Assembly: GCA_000752995.2 (NCBI GenBank)
Contig: LM994634.1
Location: forward strand, 487,539 to 551,538
DNA length: 64,000 nt
Reading direction: 5' to 3'
DNA from: Haemophilus massiliensis
GTDB lineage: Bacteria; Pseudomonadota; Gammaproteobacteria; Enterobacterales; Pasteurellaceae
This document shows positions 47,473 through 57,693 of the stretch, piece by piece (position 1 is the first letter of the stretch; every line of letters starts with the position of its first letter). Position numbers and translations under genes: made by a program. The notes beneath the pieces are model-generated. The model made no database searches. It was not told the DNA's origin and saw only the letters and a program-made list of their open reading frames with translations.

Positions 47473-48390
47473 ATGATTAAACAAAGAACATTGAAACAAA
47501 GTATTAAAGTAACCGGCGTCGGTTTGCACAGCGGTAATAAGGTCACGCTGACATTACGTCCAGCGATGGCAAACACCGGTGTGGTGTACTGCCGTACCGA
47601 TTTGAATCCACCGGTAACTTTTCCGGCAAATGCAAATGCCGTGCGTGATACTATGCTTTGTACTTGCTTGGTTAATGAAGAAGGCGTCAGAATTTCTACC
47701 GTCGAACACTTGAATGCCGCGTTGGCGGGGTTAGGTATTGATAATATTATTATTGAAGTCGATGCGCCGGAAATTCCGGTAATGGACGGTAGTGCGAGCC
47801 CGTTCATTTATTTGTTGCTGGATGCCGGCATTGAAGAGCAGAATGCAGCGAAAAAATTCATTCGGGTAAAACAGCCGGTACGCGTTGAGGACGGTGATAA
47901 ATGGGCCGAATTAAAGCCTTATAATGGTTTTCGTCTGGATTTTACCATTGATTTTGAACACCCGGCGATCAGCAAAAACGTACGCAATTATGTATTAGAA
48001 TTTTCTGCACAAGCGTTTATTCAGCAAATCAGCCGTGCCAGAACCTTCGGTTTTATGAAGGATATTGAATATTTGCAGTCTCAAGGTTTGGCTTTGGGCG
48101 GTAGTTTGGATAACGCCATTGTATTGGATGATTATCGAATTCTGAATGAAGATGGTTTGCGTTTTAAAGATGAGCTGGTACGGCATAAAATGTTGGATGC
48201 GATCGGTGATCTTTACATGGCGGGATATAATATTATCGGTGATTTCAAAGCCTATAAATCGGGTCACGGTTTAAATAATAAATTATTGAGAGCGCTGTTG
48301 GCTAAGCAGGAAGCTTGGGAGTTTGTCACCTTTGATGATAAACGGCAGGTACCTCAAGGCTATGTGGCACCGGTTCAGGTATTCATTTAA
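47473..48390 (+). CDS. lpxC: UDP-3-O-acyl-N-acetylglucosamine deacetylase LpxC
   Basis: Zinc enzyme of the committed step in lipid A synthesis. It has 305 residues. VGLHSGNKV and [17 protein letters not shown] (zinc histidine) lie in domain I, and [14 protein letters not shown] with [12 protein letters not shown] in domain II complete the zinc and catalytic site. It is the last gene of the dcw cluster, closed by a terminator. Confidence 0.97.
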   Translation: MIKQRTLKQSIKVTGVGLHSGNKVTLTLRPAMANTGVVYCRTDLNPPVTFPANANAVRDTMLCTCLVNEEGVRISTVEHLNAALAGLGIDNIIIEVDAPEIPVMDGSASPFIYLLLDAGIEEQNAAKKFIRVKQPVRVEDGDKWAELKPYNGFRLDFTIDFEHPAISKNVRNYVLEFSAQAFIQQISRARTFGFMKDIEYLQSQGLALGGSLDNAIVLDDYRILNEDGLRFKDELVRHKMLDAIGDLYMAGYNIIGDFKAYKSGHGLNNKLLRALLAKQEAWEFVTFDDKRQVPQGYVAPVQVFI

Positions 48391-48407
48391 TTGACAGTGA
48401 TATGTGG

Positions 48408-48439
48408 AAAGCTATATTTCGTTGGAATATAGCTTTTTT
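48408..48439 (+). terminator. Terminator ending the dcw cluster after lpxC
   Basis: Perfect 11-base stem AAAGCTATATT / AATATAGCTTT with a seven-base loop and T run. Confidence 0.92.
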
Positions 48440-48494
48440 ATTGCTCGCTTGATAAAAGTGCGGTTGTTTTTTTATTTATTTTTAAGGTGCTAGG

Positions 48495-50141
48495 ATGAAA
48501 AATCGAATTAAACTTGGTGTATTGGTAGTGGGACTGTATGTGTCGTCCGCAATAGCTTATCAGGCGGATCATACTTATCGTTTTACTGTATTGCATACCA
48601 ATGATTTACACGGGCATTTCTGGGCGAATGAACGAGGGGAATATGGTCTGGCCGCTCAGAAAACTTTAATCGATCGGATTAAACAGGAAGTCGAACAGCA
48701 GGGCGGTTCCGTGCTATTACTGAATGCGGGGGATATCAATACGGGGGTGCCAGAATCGGATCTGCAAAATGCCAAGCCGGATATCGAAGGTATGAATATC
48801 ATCGGTTATGAAGCCATGACCTTAGGCAATCATGAATTCGACAACCCGCTTCAATTGTTAGATATGCAGGAGAAATGGGCGAAATTCCCGCTGTTGGCTG
48901 CCAATGTATATCATGCCGACAGCGGTAAATTATTGGTTAATCCTTATGTGGTATTGGATAAGCAAGGGTTAAAAATCGCAGTTGTCGGTTTAACCACGGA
49001 GGATACGGCAAAACTGGGAAATCCTGAATATATAGGGGCGGTAAAGTTTGCCGATCCGACACAAAGTGCGCAAAAGGTGCTGGCTGAATTAGACCGCAGT
49101 GTAAAACCTGATGTTAAAATCGCTTTGACTCATATGGGATATTATTACGATGCCAAGCACGGTTCGAATGCGCCGGGCGATGTGAGTATGGCACGCAGCT
49201 TGCCGCCGAAATCTTTCGACATGATTATTGGCGGACATTCTCATGATACGGTTTGTGTTGATGCAAAAGGAGTCTTTATCAAACCGTATCAACCGACAAC
49301 GCCTTGTATGCCGGATTTTCAGAATGGCAGTTGGATCATGCAGGCCGGTGAATGGGGCAAATACGTTGGTAGAGCGGATTTTGAGTTTATCAACGGCGAA
49401 CTGAAACTGGTCAATTATCAATTGATTCCAGTGAATCTGAAACGAAAAGTAAAAACTGCGGACGGTAAAACCGATTATGTTTTCTATGCAAAGGAAATCC
49501 CTCAGGATACACAGTTGCTTGCAACACTGAAAACTTATCAGGAACGGGGCGATAAATTGCTGGGCGTAAAGGTTGGTGAGACGAGAGGCGAATTGGTCGG
49601 CGATCGCGATGTGGTGCGCTTTCATCAGACTAATTTAGGACGGTTGGTGGCAGAGGCACAACGTGAACGCGTCAACGCCGATGTGGGGATTATGAACTCC
49701 GGCGGAATTCGCGATTCTATTCGGACGGGCGATGTTACTTATAAGGATATTCTGAAGGTTCAGCCGTTCGGCAATATTATTAGTTATGTGGAATTAAAAG
49801 GTGCCGAATTGCTGGATTATCTGAATGTTGTTGCGTTAAAAGAAGTGGATTCTGGCGCGTATGCACAATTTGCTGGTATTTCAATGCGTGTGAATCGCGC
49901 GGAGAAAAAAGTCGAACAGGTGAAAATTCAAGGGCAGCCTATTGATATGAATAAAACCTACCGTATTTCTTTACCAAGCTATTGTGCGGCGGGCGGAGAC
50001 GGTTATTCGGTGGTTAGCGATAATCCGAGTTACGTCAATACCGGTTTTGTCGATGCGGAAGTGCTGAAAGCATTTTTTATTAAAAATTCGCCGATTGATG
50101 CAACTAAATTTGATCCGAAAGATGATGTTGTTTATCCTTAA
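48495..50141 (+). CDS. ushA: Periplasmic UDP-sugar hydrolase / 5'-nucleotidase
   Basis: Hydrolyses nucleotides and UDP-sugars in the periplasm for salvage. It has 548 residues with a signal peptide (about 1-21, VVGLYVSSAIA). The metallophosphatase domain (about 25-340) shows VLHTNDLHGHF, LNAGDINTGV, LGNHEFDNP, THMG and GGHSHD. The C-terminal substrate domain (about 360-548) shows MNSGGIRDSI, VQPFGN and GGDGYSVV. It aligns along its length with E. coli UshA (550). Haemophilus NadN is longer (about 600), so the UshA name is preferred. Confidence 0.9.
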   Translation: MKNRIKLGVLVVGLYVSSAIAYQADHTYRFTVLHTNDLHGHFWANERGEYGLAAQKTLIDRIKQEVEQQGGSVLLLNAGDINTGVPESDLQNAKPDIEGMNIIGYEAMTLGNHEFDNPLQLLDMQEKWAKFPLLAANVYHADSGKLLVNPYVVLDKQGLKIAVVGLTTEDTAKLGNPEYIGAVKFADPTQSAQKVLAELDRSVKPDVKIALTHMGYYYDAKHGSNAPGDVSMARSLPPKSFDMIIGGHSHDTVCVDAKGVFIKPYQPTTPCMPDFQNGSWIMQAGEWGKYVGRADFEFINGELKLVNYQLIPVNLKRKVKTADGKTDYVFYAKEIPQDTQLLATLKTYQERGDKLLGVKVGETRGELVGDRDVVRFHQTNLGRLVAEAQRERVNADVGIMNSGGIRDSIRTGDVTYKDILKVQPFGNIISYVELKGAELLDYLNVVALKEVDSGAYAQFAGISMRVNRAEKKVEQVKIQGQPIDMNKTYRISLPSYCAAGGDGYSVVSDNPSYVNTGFVDAEVLKAFFIKNSPIDATKFDPKDDVVYP

Positions 50142-50169
50142 TTTCCGAGGTAGTGATTAGGACAAAAAT

Positions 50170-51330
50170 ATGACACTTGAGTTAAGCGAAATTCGCCGGC
50201 AGATTACGCAGATTGATCGCAGTCTGCTGAAATTATTATCCGAACGGCACCGTTTGGCGTTTGATGTGGTTCGCAGTAAGGAAGTGACGCAAAAAGCATT
50301 GCGCGATATAGAACGCGAACAGCAACTGCTACAGGAGTTGGTGCAGTTTGCGGAAAACGAAAATTATCAGCTGGAACCGCAATATATTACGCAGATTTTT
50401 CAAAAAATTATTGAAGATTCGGTATTAACCCAGCAGGTGTATTTACAGAAAAAGCTGAATGCACAACGCGAACAGAATATTCATATCGCGTTTTTAGGCA
50501 AACGCGGTTCCTATTCGCATCTTGCGGCGCGCAGCTATGCCGCGCGTTATCAGGAAAAGTTGATTGAACTGAGTTGTAGCTCATTTGAGCAAATTTTTGC
50601 AAAAGTACAGAACGGCGAGGCGGATTACGGCGTATTACCACTGGAAAATACCACTTCTGGCTCAATTAATGACGTGTATGATTTGCTACAGCATACGGAA
50701 TTATCGCTGGTGGGTGAACTGGCTTATCCGATCAAGCATTGCGTATTGGTAAATGAGCAGGATGATCTGACAAAAATTGAGGTGTTGTACAGCCATCCGC
50801 AGGTGATACAACAATGCAGCCGTTTTATTCGCAGTCTTGAACGGGTACATATTGAATATTGTGAAAGCAGCTCACATGCGATGGAGCTGGTGGCAAGTCT
50901 GAATAAACCGAATATCGCCGCGTTAGGCAATGAAGACGGCGGTAAATTGTACGGTTTACGGGTATTAAAAAGCGATATTGCCAATCAGGAGAATAATATT
51001 ACGCGTTTTATCGTTCTTGCCAGAGAGCCAATAGCCGTTTCGCCGCAAATTCGTGCGAAGACCCTGTTGCTGATGAGTACGTCACAGCAGGCAGGTGCGC
51101 TGGTTGATGCGTTATTGGTGTTCAAACGCCATAATATCAGCATGACTAAGCTCGAATCCCGCCCGATTTACGGCAAACCTTGGGAAGAAATGTTTTATCT
51201 GGAAATCGAAGCCAATATCAATGCGCCAGCAACACAGCAGGCGTTTGAAGAATTAAAACAATATAGCAGCTATTTGAAACTGTTGGGATGTTATCCGAGT
51301 GAGATTGTAAAACCGGCAGAAATTAACTGA
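50170..51330 (+). CDS. pheA: Chorismate mutase / prephenate dehydratase
   Basis: Bifunctional enzyme leading to phenylalanine: chorismate to prephenate to phenylpyruvate. It has 386 residues in three parts: chorismate mutase (about 1-90, [26 protein letters not shown]), prephenate dehydratase (about 105-285, [35 protein letters not shown]), and a C-terminal ACT regulatory domain (about 295-380, with [17 protein letters not shown], the ESRP phenylalanine-binding motif). AGGA precedes ATG 50170. No leader peptide rich in Phe is seen upstream. Confidence 0.96.
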   Translation: MTLELSEIRRQITQIDRSLLKLLSERHRLAFDVVRSKEVTQKALRDIEREQQLLQELVQFAENENYQLEPQYITQIFQKIIEDSVLTQQVYLQKKLNAQREQNIHIAFLGKRGSYSHLAARSYAARYQEKLIELSCSSFEQIFAKVQNGEADYGVLPLENTTSGSINDVYDLLQHTELSLVGELAYPIKHCVLVNEQDDLTKIEVLYSHPQVIQQCSRFIRSLERVHIEYCESSSHAMELVASLNKPNIAALGNEDGGKLYGLRVLKSDIANQENNITRFIVLAREPIAVSPQIRAKTLLLMSTSQQAGALVDALLVFKRHNISMTKLESRPIYGKPWEEMFYLEIEANINAPATQQAFEELKQYSSYLKLLGCYPSEIVKPAEIN

Positions 51331-51349
51331 TTATCAGTTGGTACAAAAT

Positions 51350-51378
51350 AAGGACTAAACGCAGTGTTTAGTCCTTTT
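51350..51378 (+). terminator. Terminator of pheA
   Basis: Perfect 11-base stem AAGGACTAAAC / GTTTAGTCCTT, five-base loop, TT tail; between convergent genes. Confidence 0.8.
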
Positions 51379-51395
51379 ACCATATGCGGTAGCGG

Positions 51396-52709
51396 TTAAA
51401 TCGCCCAGCCGCCCACATAAAACAGCACTAATGCAACGGCGATAATAATGGTACCCAGATTGAGTTTTTTGATCTCGCCGCTTACCAGACGTCCAATTAC
51501 CAATGTGGCAAAGCCTAACATAATGCCGGTAACAATATTAGCGGTTAATACGATAAATACGGCACAAACCAAACCGCTCATTGCACCGATGAAATCGGTA
51601 AAATCCAATTTGCTGACGTTGCTCAGCATTAGTAAGCCGACATACATTAATGCCGGTGCTGTGGCATAACCCGGCACTAAGCCCGCCAACGGCTGAAAAA
51701 ACAGCATTAACAGAAACAGAATGCCCACCACAATCGCCGTAATACCGGTCTTGCCGCCCGCTGCGGTGCCGGCGGCGGATTCAATATATACGGCCGCCGG
51801 TGCGGTACCAAAAATACCTGAAAACAGGCTGCTGACGGAATCGGAAGTCAGAGCTTTACCGCCGTTGATGATTTGTCCGTCTTTGTCCAGTAAATTTGCC
51901 TGACCGGCTACGGCGCGAATGGTACCGGTGGCATCAAATACTGCCGTCATTACCAATGCAAAAACTGCCGGTAAAATAGCCGGCTGTAAGGCGCCCGCCA
52001 AATCCAGTTCTAAAAATAACGATTGTTCACCGAATGTCGGCATTCTAAACACATCACCGCGGAATGTTACCTGAGGATCAAAAATCAAACCGATAAGCGT
52101 AATGGCAATAATCACCCACAATATAGCGCCTTTGATCCGCATTTTCTCTAGACCGATAATTGCCGCAAGACCGATTAGCGACGTTAACACCGGAAATGAA
52201 GCGAAATCGCCGAGTTTTACCGGTAACCCTGCCTGATTGCCGACCACGATGCCAACACCGTTTGCGGCAATTAATAACAAAAACAGCCCGATCCCGATTC
52301 CGGCGCCGTGCGCAATGCTTGCTGGCAGATTACGTAAGATCCAGGTACGCACGCCAGTGGCGGAAATTAACGTAAACACCACGCCCATAAAAAATACTGC
52401 GCCTAAAGCGACGGGAACGCTGACTTGTTGTCCCAATACCAGACTGAAAGCAGTAAATGCGGTTAATGAAATGGCGCAGCCGATAGCCATTGGTGCGTTT
52501 GCCCAGAGGCCGATTAAGATGGATCCGAGACCGGAAACCAGACAGGTGGCGATAAATACACTTTCTGCCGGAAAACCGGCCGCACTTAGCATATTCGGCA
52601 CTACGATAACGGAATACACCATCGCCAAAAAAGTAGTCAGTCCGGCAATGATTTCCTGACGGACGGTTGAGCCGCGCTGTGCGAGCTCAAAATGCTTTTC
52701 CAAAGACAT
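51396..52709 (-). CDS. NCS2 purine permease (AzgA/GhxP-like)
   Basis: Inner-membrane proton symporter for adenine, guanine or hypoxanthine. It has 437 residues from ATG 52709, giving [38 protein letters not shown] residues at the start, as in AzgA-like permeases; a longer in-frame start 36 codons earlier is not supported. About 12-14 helices. [11 protein letters not shown] and [30 protein letters not shown] are NCS2 purine-group signatures. A PurR-like box overlaps its promoter, supporting a purine role. The exact base transported cannot be read. Confidence 0.85.
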   Translation of the reverse strand: MSLEKHFELAQRGSTVRQEIIAGLTTFLAMVYSVIVVPNMLSAAGFPAESVFIATCLVSGLGSILIGLWANAPMAIGCAISLTAFTAFSLVLGQQVSVPVALGAVFFMGVVFTLISATGVRTWILRNLPASIAHGAGIGIGLFLLLIAANGVGIVVGNQAGLPVKLGDFASFPVLTSLIGLAAIIGLEKMRIKGAILWVIIAITLIGLIFDPQVTFRGDVFRMPTFGEQSLFLELDLAGALQPAILPAVFALVMTAVFDATGTIRAVAGQANLLDKDGQIINGGKALTSDSVSSLFSGIFGTAPAAVYIESAAGTAAGGKTGITAIVVGILFLLMLFFQPLAGLVPGYATAPALMYVGLLMLSNVSKLDFTDFIGAMSGLVCAVFIVLTANIVTGIMLGFATLVIGRLVSGEIKKLNLGTIIIAVALVLFYVGGWAI

Positions 52710-52746
52710 ACAATACCCTGTGTAAATAAAGTAAAAAAACGCGGCT

Positions 52747-52783
52747 ATTTTACCTGAAAGTATTGAAGAGTAAACGTTTGCGA
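52747..52783 (-). promoter_or_regulatory. Promoter of the purine permease with PurR box
   Basis: On the minus strand TTTACT (52769-52774), 16 bases, TAAAAT (52747-52752) is a good promoter. A 16-base PurR-like palindrome (52768-52783) matches the consensus ACGCAAAC-GTTTGCGT at 12 positions, with the core CGCAAACGTTT intact, and covers the -35. Confidence 0.6.
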
Positions 52784-52799
52784 TTGGAAAACGGGCAAT

Positions 52800-52825
52800 A
52801 AAAAAGATCTGCGTCACAGATCTTT
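52800..52825 (-). terminator. Terminator of the OsmB-like lipoprotein gene
   Basis: AAAGATCTG / CAGATCTTT perfect nine-base stem with a five-base loop; read leftward it ends in a T run. Confidence 0.88.
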
Positions 52826-52848
52826 AATATGAATAGAGAAATTAACAG

Positions 52849-53049
52849 TTATTTAACTTGACTACCAATTAATCCGCCAAGAGCCGCACCGCCTAAGGTC
52901 GCTCCGGTAGAATTGCCGATGACATTACCGGCCACACCGCCGACAGCAGCACCGATAGCGGTGTTTTTCTGTGTTCTGGACATGCCGTTACAGGCAGCGA
53001 CGGAGGTGACGAGCAATAATAGAGATGCGATTTTTACAATAGTTTTCAT
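52849..53049 (-). CDS. OsmB-like glycine-zipper lipoprotein
   Basis: A 66-residue envelope lipoprotein. A signal peptide ends in LLLVTSVAAC, a good lipobox with acylated cysteine near residue 20. RTQKNTAIGAAVGGVAGNVIGN and TLGGAALGGLIGSQV form two glycine-zipper segments, as in E. coli OsmB. The residue after cysteine is asparagine, not aspartate, so outer-membrane sorting is expected. AGGAG precedes ATG 53049. A sigma-E-like promoter and a 5' hairpin lie upstream, consistent with envelope-stress control. Confidence 0.85.
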   Translation of the reverse strand: MKTIVKIASLLLLVTSVAACNGMSRTQKNTAIGAAVGGVAGNVIGNSTGATLGGAALGGLIGSQVK

Positions 53050-53074
53050 AAAATAAACTCCTAGGATTTCCGAA

Positions 53075-53105
53075 AATGTAAATGAACCTCTGGGTCATTT
53101 ACATT
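53075..53105 (-). other. Perfect 11-base inverted repeat at the 5' end of the lipoprotein mRNA
   Basis: AATGTAAATGA (53075-53085) and TCATTTACATT (53095-53105) are exact complements with a nine-base loop. The predicted transcription start falls in the outer arm, so the mRNA would begin with a stem-loop, which usually protects the 5' end. Confidence 0.7.
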
Positions 53106-53108
53106 GGC

Positions 53109-53135
53109 TAAGACTCTATGGTCGATGAAAAGTTC
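53109..53135 (-). promoter_or_regulatory. Sigma-E-like promoter of the lipoprotein gene
   Basis: On the minus strand GAACTT (53130-53135), a 15-base spacer and GTCTTA (53109-53114) resemble the RpoE consensus GGAACTT-N15/16-GTCTAA. Confidence 0.5.
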
Positions 53136-53250
53136 AATAAATAATAGCAATGCGTGGAATCGGTAAAATCTAACGAATCATTTTCCCATCGACACAAAAT
53201 GTTCTATACTACGTGGCGTTTGGAGTTCATTAAACATTGAGGAGAATGTG

Positions 53251-54267
53251 ATGACGATTTTAGTGACAGGCGGGGCGGGTTATATCGGTTCGCATACTGT
53301 GGTCGAATTGTTAAATTCGGGCAAAGATGTTGTAGTATTGGATAATCTGTGTAATTCGTCGCCAAAATCCCTTGAGCGTGTCAGTCAAATTACCGGAAAA
53401 AACGTTAAATTTTATCAAGGTGATGTGCTGGATGCGGCGCTGTTACAGAAAATCTTCGCCGAAAATACGATTAAATCGGTGATCCATTTCGCCGGCTTAA
53501 AAGCCGTAGGGGAAAGCGTGCAGAAACCTGCAGAATACTATATGAATAACGTAACAGGTTCTTTGGTGTTGTTGCAGGAAATGAAAAAGGCTGGTGTCTG
53601 GAATTTTGTTTTCAGCTCTTCCGCCACGGTTTACGGCGATCCGGAAATTATCCCGATTACCGAAAGCTGCAAAGTCGGCGGCACGACCAATCCTTATGGC
53701 ACGTCTAAATTAATGGTAGAGCAGATTCTGACCGACATCGCCAAAGCCGAACCGAAATTCAGCTTTACCATTTTACGCTATTTCAATCCGGTGGGCGCGC
53801 ATGAAAGCGGTTTGATCGGCGAAGACCCGAATGGGATTCCAAATAATCTGCTGCCTTATATCAGTCAGGTCGCTATCGGCAAACTACCCCAATTATCAGT
53901 GTTCGGCAGCGATTATGATACCCACGACGGCACAGGCGTGCGTGATTATATTCATGTGGTGGATTTGGCGGTCGGTCACCTGAAAGCGTTGCACCGCCAT
54001 GAAGATGATGCCGGACTGCATATTTATAATCTGGGAACCGGCGTCGGTTATTCGGTGCTGGATATGGTTAAAGCCTTCGAACAGGCAAACGGCATTACCA
54101 TTCCATATAAACTGGTCGCGCGTCGCCCGGGAGATATCGCGACCTGCTATTCCGATCCGGGATTAGCGGCAAAAGAGCTGGGGTGGACGGCTGAACGCGG
54201 ATTAACGCAAATGATGAAAGATACTTGGAACTGGCAGAAAAATAATCCGACGGGGTATCGCGACTAA
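53251..54267 (+). CDS. galE: UDP-glucose 4-epimerase
   Basis: Interconverts UDP-glucose and UDP-galactose for galactose use and lipooligosaccharide precursors. It has 338 residues (E. coli length) from ATG 53251, with GAGGAG six bases upstream; the GTG immediately before is in frame but too close. [11 protein letters not shown] is the NAD loop, [10 protein letters not shown] and [12 protein letters not shown] hold the catalytic Ser/Thr and the YxxxK pair. It stands apart from other gal genes, as in H. influenzae. Confidence 0.96.
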   Translation: MTILVTGGAGYIGSHTVVELLNSGKDVVVLDNLCNSSPKSLERVSQITGKNVKFYQGDVLDAALLQKIFAENTIKSVIHFAGLKAVGESVQKPAEYYMNNVTGSLVLLQEMKKAGVWNFVFSSSATVYGDPEIIPITESCKVGGTTNPYGTSKLMVEQILTDIAKAEPKFSFTILRYFNPVGAHESGLIGEDPNGIPNNLLPYISQVAIGKLPQLSVFGSDYDTHDGTGVRDYIHVVDLAVGHLKALHRHEDDAGLHIYNLGTGVGYSVLDMVKAFEQANGITIPYKLVARRPGDIATCYSDPGLAAKELGWTAERGLTQMMKDTWNWQKNNPTGYRD

Positions 54268-54352
54268 ATCCGTATCAAATCGTACCGGCGCAAGTGATGA
54301 CTTGCGCCGATTACATTGCAAAAACATTAAAAAAATCCACCGCACTTTGAGC

Positions 54353-55621
54353 ATGATATCAACCAACGCCAGCTTATTTTCTCAGATCTTCAGCCGCAAC
54401 ATGCTGATCTGCGTGTTTACCGGTTTCAGTTCCGGACTTCCGTTATATGTTATTATTTCCTTGCTTCCGATTTGGCTGCGCGCTGAACGCATTGATTTGG
54501 CGACACTCGGTTATTTTACTTTGGTTACTTTACCGTTTTCGTGGAAATTTCTCTGGGCGCCGTTGTTAGATCGCTACATCCCGCCGTTTTTAGGTCGCCG
54601 TCGGGGCTGGATGCTGATCTCACAATTATTATTGATTGTTTTTCTCGCGCTGTTCGGCTTTCTTGATCCGCATAGCCAGTTTGGATTAACGCTAATTGCT
54701 GCCACTGCCGCGGTATGTTCGTTTTTTTCCGCCAGTCAGGATATTGTGCTGGATGCTTACCGACGGGAAATTCTGCCGGATAACGAACTGGGATTAGGCA
54801 ATTCCATTCACGTTAACGCCTATCGAGTTGCCGGGCTAGTGCCGGGATCATTGTCATTGATTCTGGCGGATCATTTCAGCTGGCAAACGGTGTTTATTAT
54901 CACCGCACTTTTTATGTTGCCGGGCATTTTTATGACGCTGTGTTTAAGTAAAGAACCGCAAATTCCGCTAAAAACCGACCGCACTTTAATCGACAATGTG
55001 GTTGAGCCGTTTCAAGAATTTTTCAGTCGCAAAGGGGTCGGTTCGGCAATGGGAATTCTGGCGTTTATTTTTCTGTATAAACTGGGCGACAGCATGGCGA
55101 CTGCGCTGATTTCGCCGTTTTATCTGGACATGGGCTTTAGCATGACGCAAATCGGCTTAGTAGTAAAAAATGCCTCTTTGTGGCCAATGATCATTGCCGG
55201 TATTGTCGGTGGGATCATTATGCTGAAAATCGGAATAAACCGTGCTTTATGGCTGTTTGGCGTAGTGCAGCTGATTACGATTCTTGGTTTCGCGTGGCTG
55301 GCGAAACTCGGACCTTTTCCCCAGGTGGATCATTTTGCCCTGTTGGCATTGACGTTGGTCGTCGCGGCGGAATATATCGGCATCGGTTTGGGAACGTCGG
55401 CATTTGTCGCCTTTATGGCGCGCGAAACCAACCCGTTATATACTGCAACGCAATTGGCGCTGTTCACCAGCTTGTCCGCGTTACCGCGCGCCACGCTGAA
55501 TACGCAGGCGGGCGTGTTGATCAATTATTTTGGCTATTACGACTATTTTTGGTTCTGTTTTTGGCTGGCGGTACCTGGCATGCTGTGCTTAATGCGAGTC
55601 GCTCCTTGGAATGCCAAATAA
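54353..55621 (+). CDS. ampG: Muropeptide permease AmpG (MFS)
   Basis: Imports GlcNAc-anhydroMurNAc peptides for peptidoglycan recycling. It has 422 residues from ATG 54353, about 12 helices. GFSSGLPLYVI, WKFLWAPLLDRYIPPFLGRRRGW and FFSASQDIVLDAYRREILP match AmpG, as does GLGTSAFVAFMARETNPLYTATQLALFTSLSALPR-like content near the end. It is shorter than E. coli AmpG (491), lacking its last two helices, as in other short AmpG forms. The ribosome site is poor; an upstream in-frame ATG at 54302 is less likely. A USS lies directly upstream. Confidence 0.88.
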   Translation: MISTNASLFSQIFSRNMLICVFTGFSSGLPLYVIISLLPIWLRAERIDLATLGYFTLVTLPFSWKFLWAPLLDRYIPPFLGRRRGWMLISQLLLIVFLALFGFLDPHSQFGLTLIAATAAVCSFFSASQDIVLDAYRREILPDNELGLGNSIHVNAYRVAGLVPGSLSLILADHFSWQTVFIITALFMLPGIFMTLCLSKEPQIPLKTDRTLIDNVVEPFQEFFSRKGVGSAMGILAFIFLYKLGDSMATALISPFYLDMGFSMTQIGLVVKNASLWPMIIAGIVGGIIMLKIGINRALWLFGVVQLITILGFAWLAKLGPFPQVDHFALLALTLVVAAEYIGIGLGTSAFVAFMARETNPLYTATQLALFTSLSALPRATLNTQAGVLINYFGYYDYFWFCFWLAVPGMLCLMRVAPWNAK

Positions 55622-55852
55622 ACTTTTATATTTTTAGTGTTAACCGCATCATTTAAGGTGTACAGTCGTTAAACTGGGATTGACTTTAATCTTGCTTTCA
55701 GTAATCCGAATTTATGTCACCGGCTTCTGCGCAATTAGCCGAATAGTTTGAACTACCGTGAATAATCGGTTTTTGCCGATAACAAAGCATATTTTGCTGC
55801 GGTAAAGCCGCAATCAGGTTAAAAGAACGGCAAAATCATCTTTCAGGCTTGA

Positions 55853-56554
<702 letters not shown>

Positions 56555-56578
56555 TTTCCACCGCACTTTTTAGTCCGG

Positions 56579-56613
56579 CACCGCAAGGTTTTTCGCTTTG
56601 CGGTGTTGTTTTT
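56579..56613 (+). terminator. Terminator of adk
   Basis: CACCGCAA / TTGCGGTG stem with an 11-base loop and T-rich tail; a USS lies just before it. It reaches the stop codon of the convergent ligase gene. Confidence 0.8.
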
Positions 56614-57430
56614 ATTCTTCCTTTTTTCTCCAGTAAGTTGCGAACTTCGGTAGTCCGTTTTTAGTCAAACCGCGGTATTTATAAGTAATCATTGAACCGA
56701 CAGGCGGTGGCGCCGTACGATCTTGCTGGCTGAATCCTGAACCGATACGAAATTCGCCGCGTTGGTTTTTACAGCTCAGCGCGCCCAACATGCCAGCAAA
56801 TTGCCCGTTACCTTGGTGATGCGCCGTTACCTCGCATTCCTCGTCAAGTGCGGTCTTTAATTTCAGAATTTGTGTACTGCGCTTGTTTTCATAGGGGGCC
56901 AGAGGATTACGCAACACGATGCCTTCGCCGTTTAACGCTTCAATTTGGCGTAGAAAATCCTGTACCTGTTGCGTGTTTTGCACCGGAATCTGCTCGATAA
57001 TTTGAATATAAGGTGTCGGATGCGTGGACAAATAATCGTGCAAAACGGCTAAACGCTGAAATAAATCGCCCTTTGCTTCCGGTACGTCAAACACGTACAG
57101 CTTCATATTTTCCCAGCCTTTATCTTTTTGTGAACGCACAATAGATGAAATTTTTTCAAACTGATTCCGTTGGGTAAACAGCTCGCCGTCAATGGCAAAA
57201 GGCGGAAAATCTTTGATAAAGTAATTTGGCGGCGTCAGAATTTTATTCTGCCGAGTAAACAGCTGGCGTCCGTCCCAATATCCCCTGACACCGTCCAGTT
57301 TCTCACTCATCACCCAGCCTTGCACGTTTTGATTGGTATAAGTACCGAGTAACATTAAATCCGGCGGCTCAGCCCTTACCGGATAAGCGGCTAGCAACGA
57401 GAATAATAAATAGACAATAATGCGTGGCAT
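56612..57430 (-). CDS. Periplasmic ATP-dependent DNA ligase (minimal, Lig E type)
   Basis: Small ATP-dependent DNA ligase of 272 residues with a signal peptide (about 1-20, YLLFSLLAAYPVRA), so export to the periplasm is expected. MSEKLDGVRGYWDG holds the nucleotidyl lysine (residue 44) in motif I. FAIDGELF is motif III, EGIVLRNP motif IV and ILKLK motif V; a short OB domain (about 195-272) ends it. Known from Haemophilus and Neisseria, both naturally competent, and thought to act on incoming or extracellular DNA; its true role is open. It is convergent with adk and has its own upstream region with a USS. Confidence 0.9.
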   Translation of the reverse strand: MPRIIVYLLFSLLAAYPVRAEPPDLMLLGTYTNQNVQGWVMSEKLDGVRGYWDGRQLFTRQNKILTPPNYFIKDFPPFAIDGELFTQRNQFEKISSIVRSQKDKGWENMKLYVFDVPEAKGDLFQRLAVLHDYLSTHPTPYIQIIEQIPVQNTQQVQDFLRQIEALNGEGIVLRNPLAPYENKRSTQILKLKTALDEECEVTAHHQGNGQFAGMLGALSCKNQRGEFRIGSGFSQQDRTAPPPVGSMITYKYRGLTKNGLPKFATYWRKKEE

Positions 57431-57627
57431 TCGGTTTCCTCAATGTTTAGCAATAATGGCTTAAGCTATAGGTTTGCTGGAATAAGGTGAAGTGGCTTCA
57501 TCCGCTTTTGCGATCCGGATCGAAAAAAATCAAGATAATCGCAACGAAACAGACGGAAAATGAAATTAGTCGCACGGCGTAAAAAGTGCGGTGATTTTAC
57601 TGCGTGATTATTATCAAATAACGAACC

Positions 57628-57658
57628 CTCACCGCCATAGCCCTTGGAAAGCGGTGAG
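57628..57658 (-). other. Inverted repeat downstream of the panD-panC-carrier operon
   Basis: Perfect eight-base repeat CTCACCGC / GCGGTGAG with a 15-base loop, about 35 bases past the carrier stop. No T run on either strand, so the terminator role is uncertain. Confidence 0.45.
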
Positions 57659-57693
57659 AATTATTGTCAGGGAGGCATTATATGCCGTTTCTG

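Noticed and set aside
49089..49625. 178-codon frame on the minus strand inside ushA
   Set aside because: Antisense shadow of a well-supported gene; composition is that of a reverse frame.
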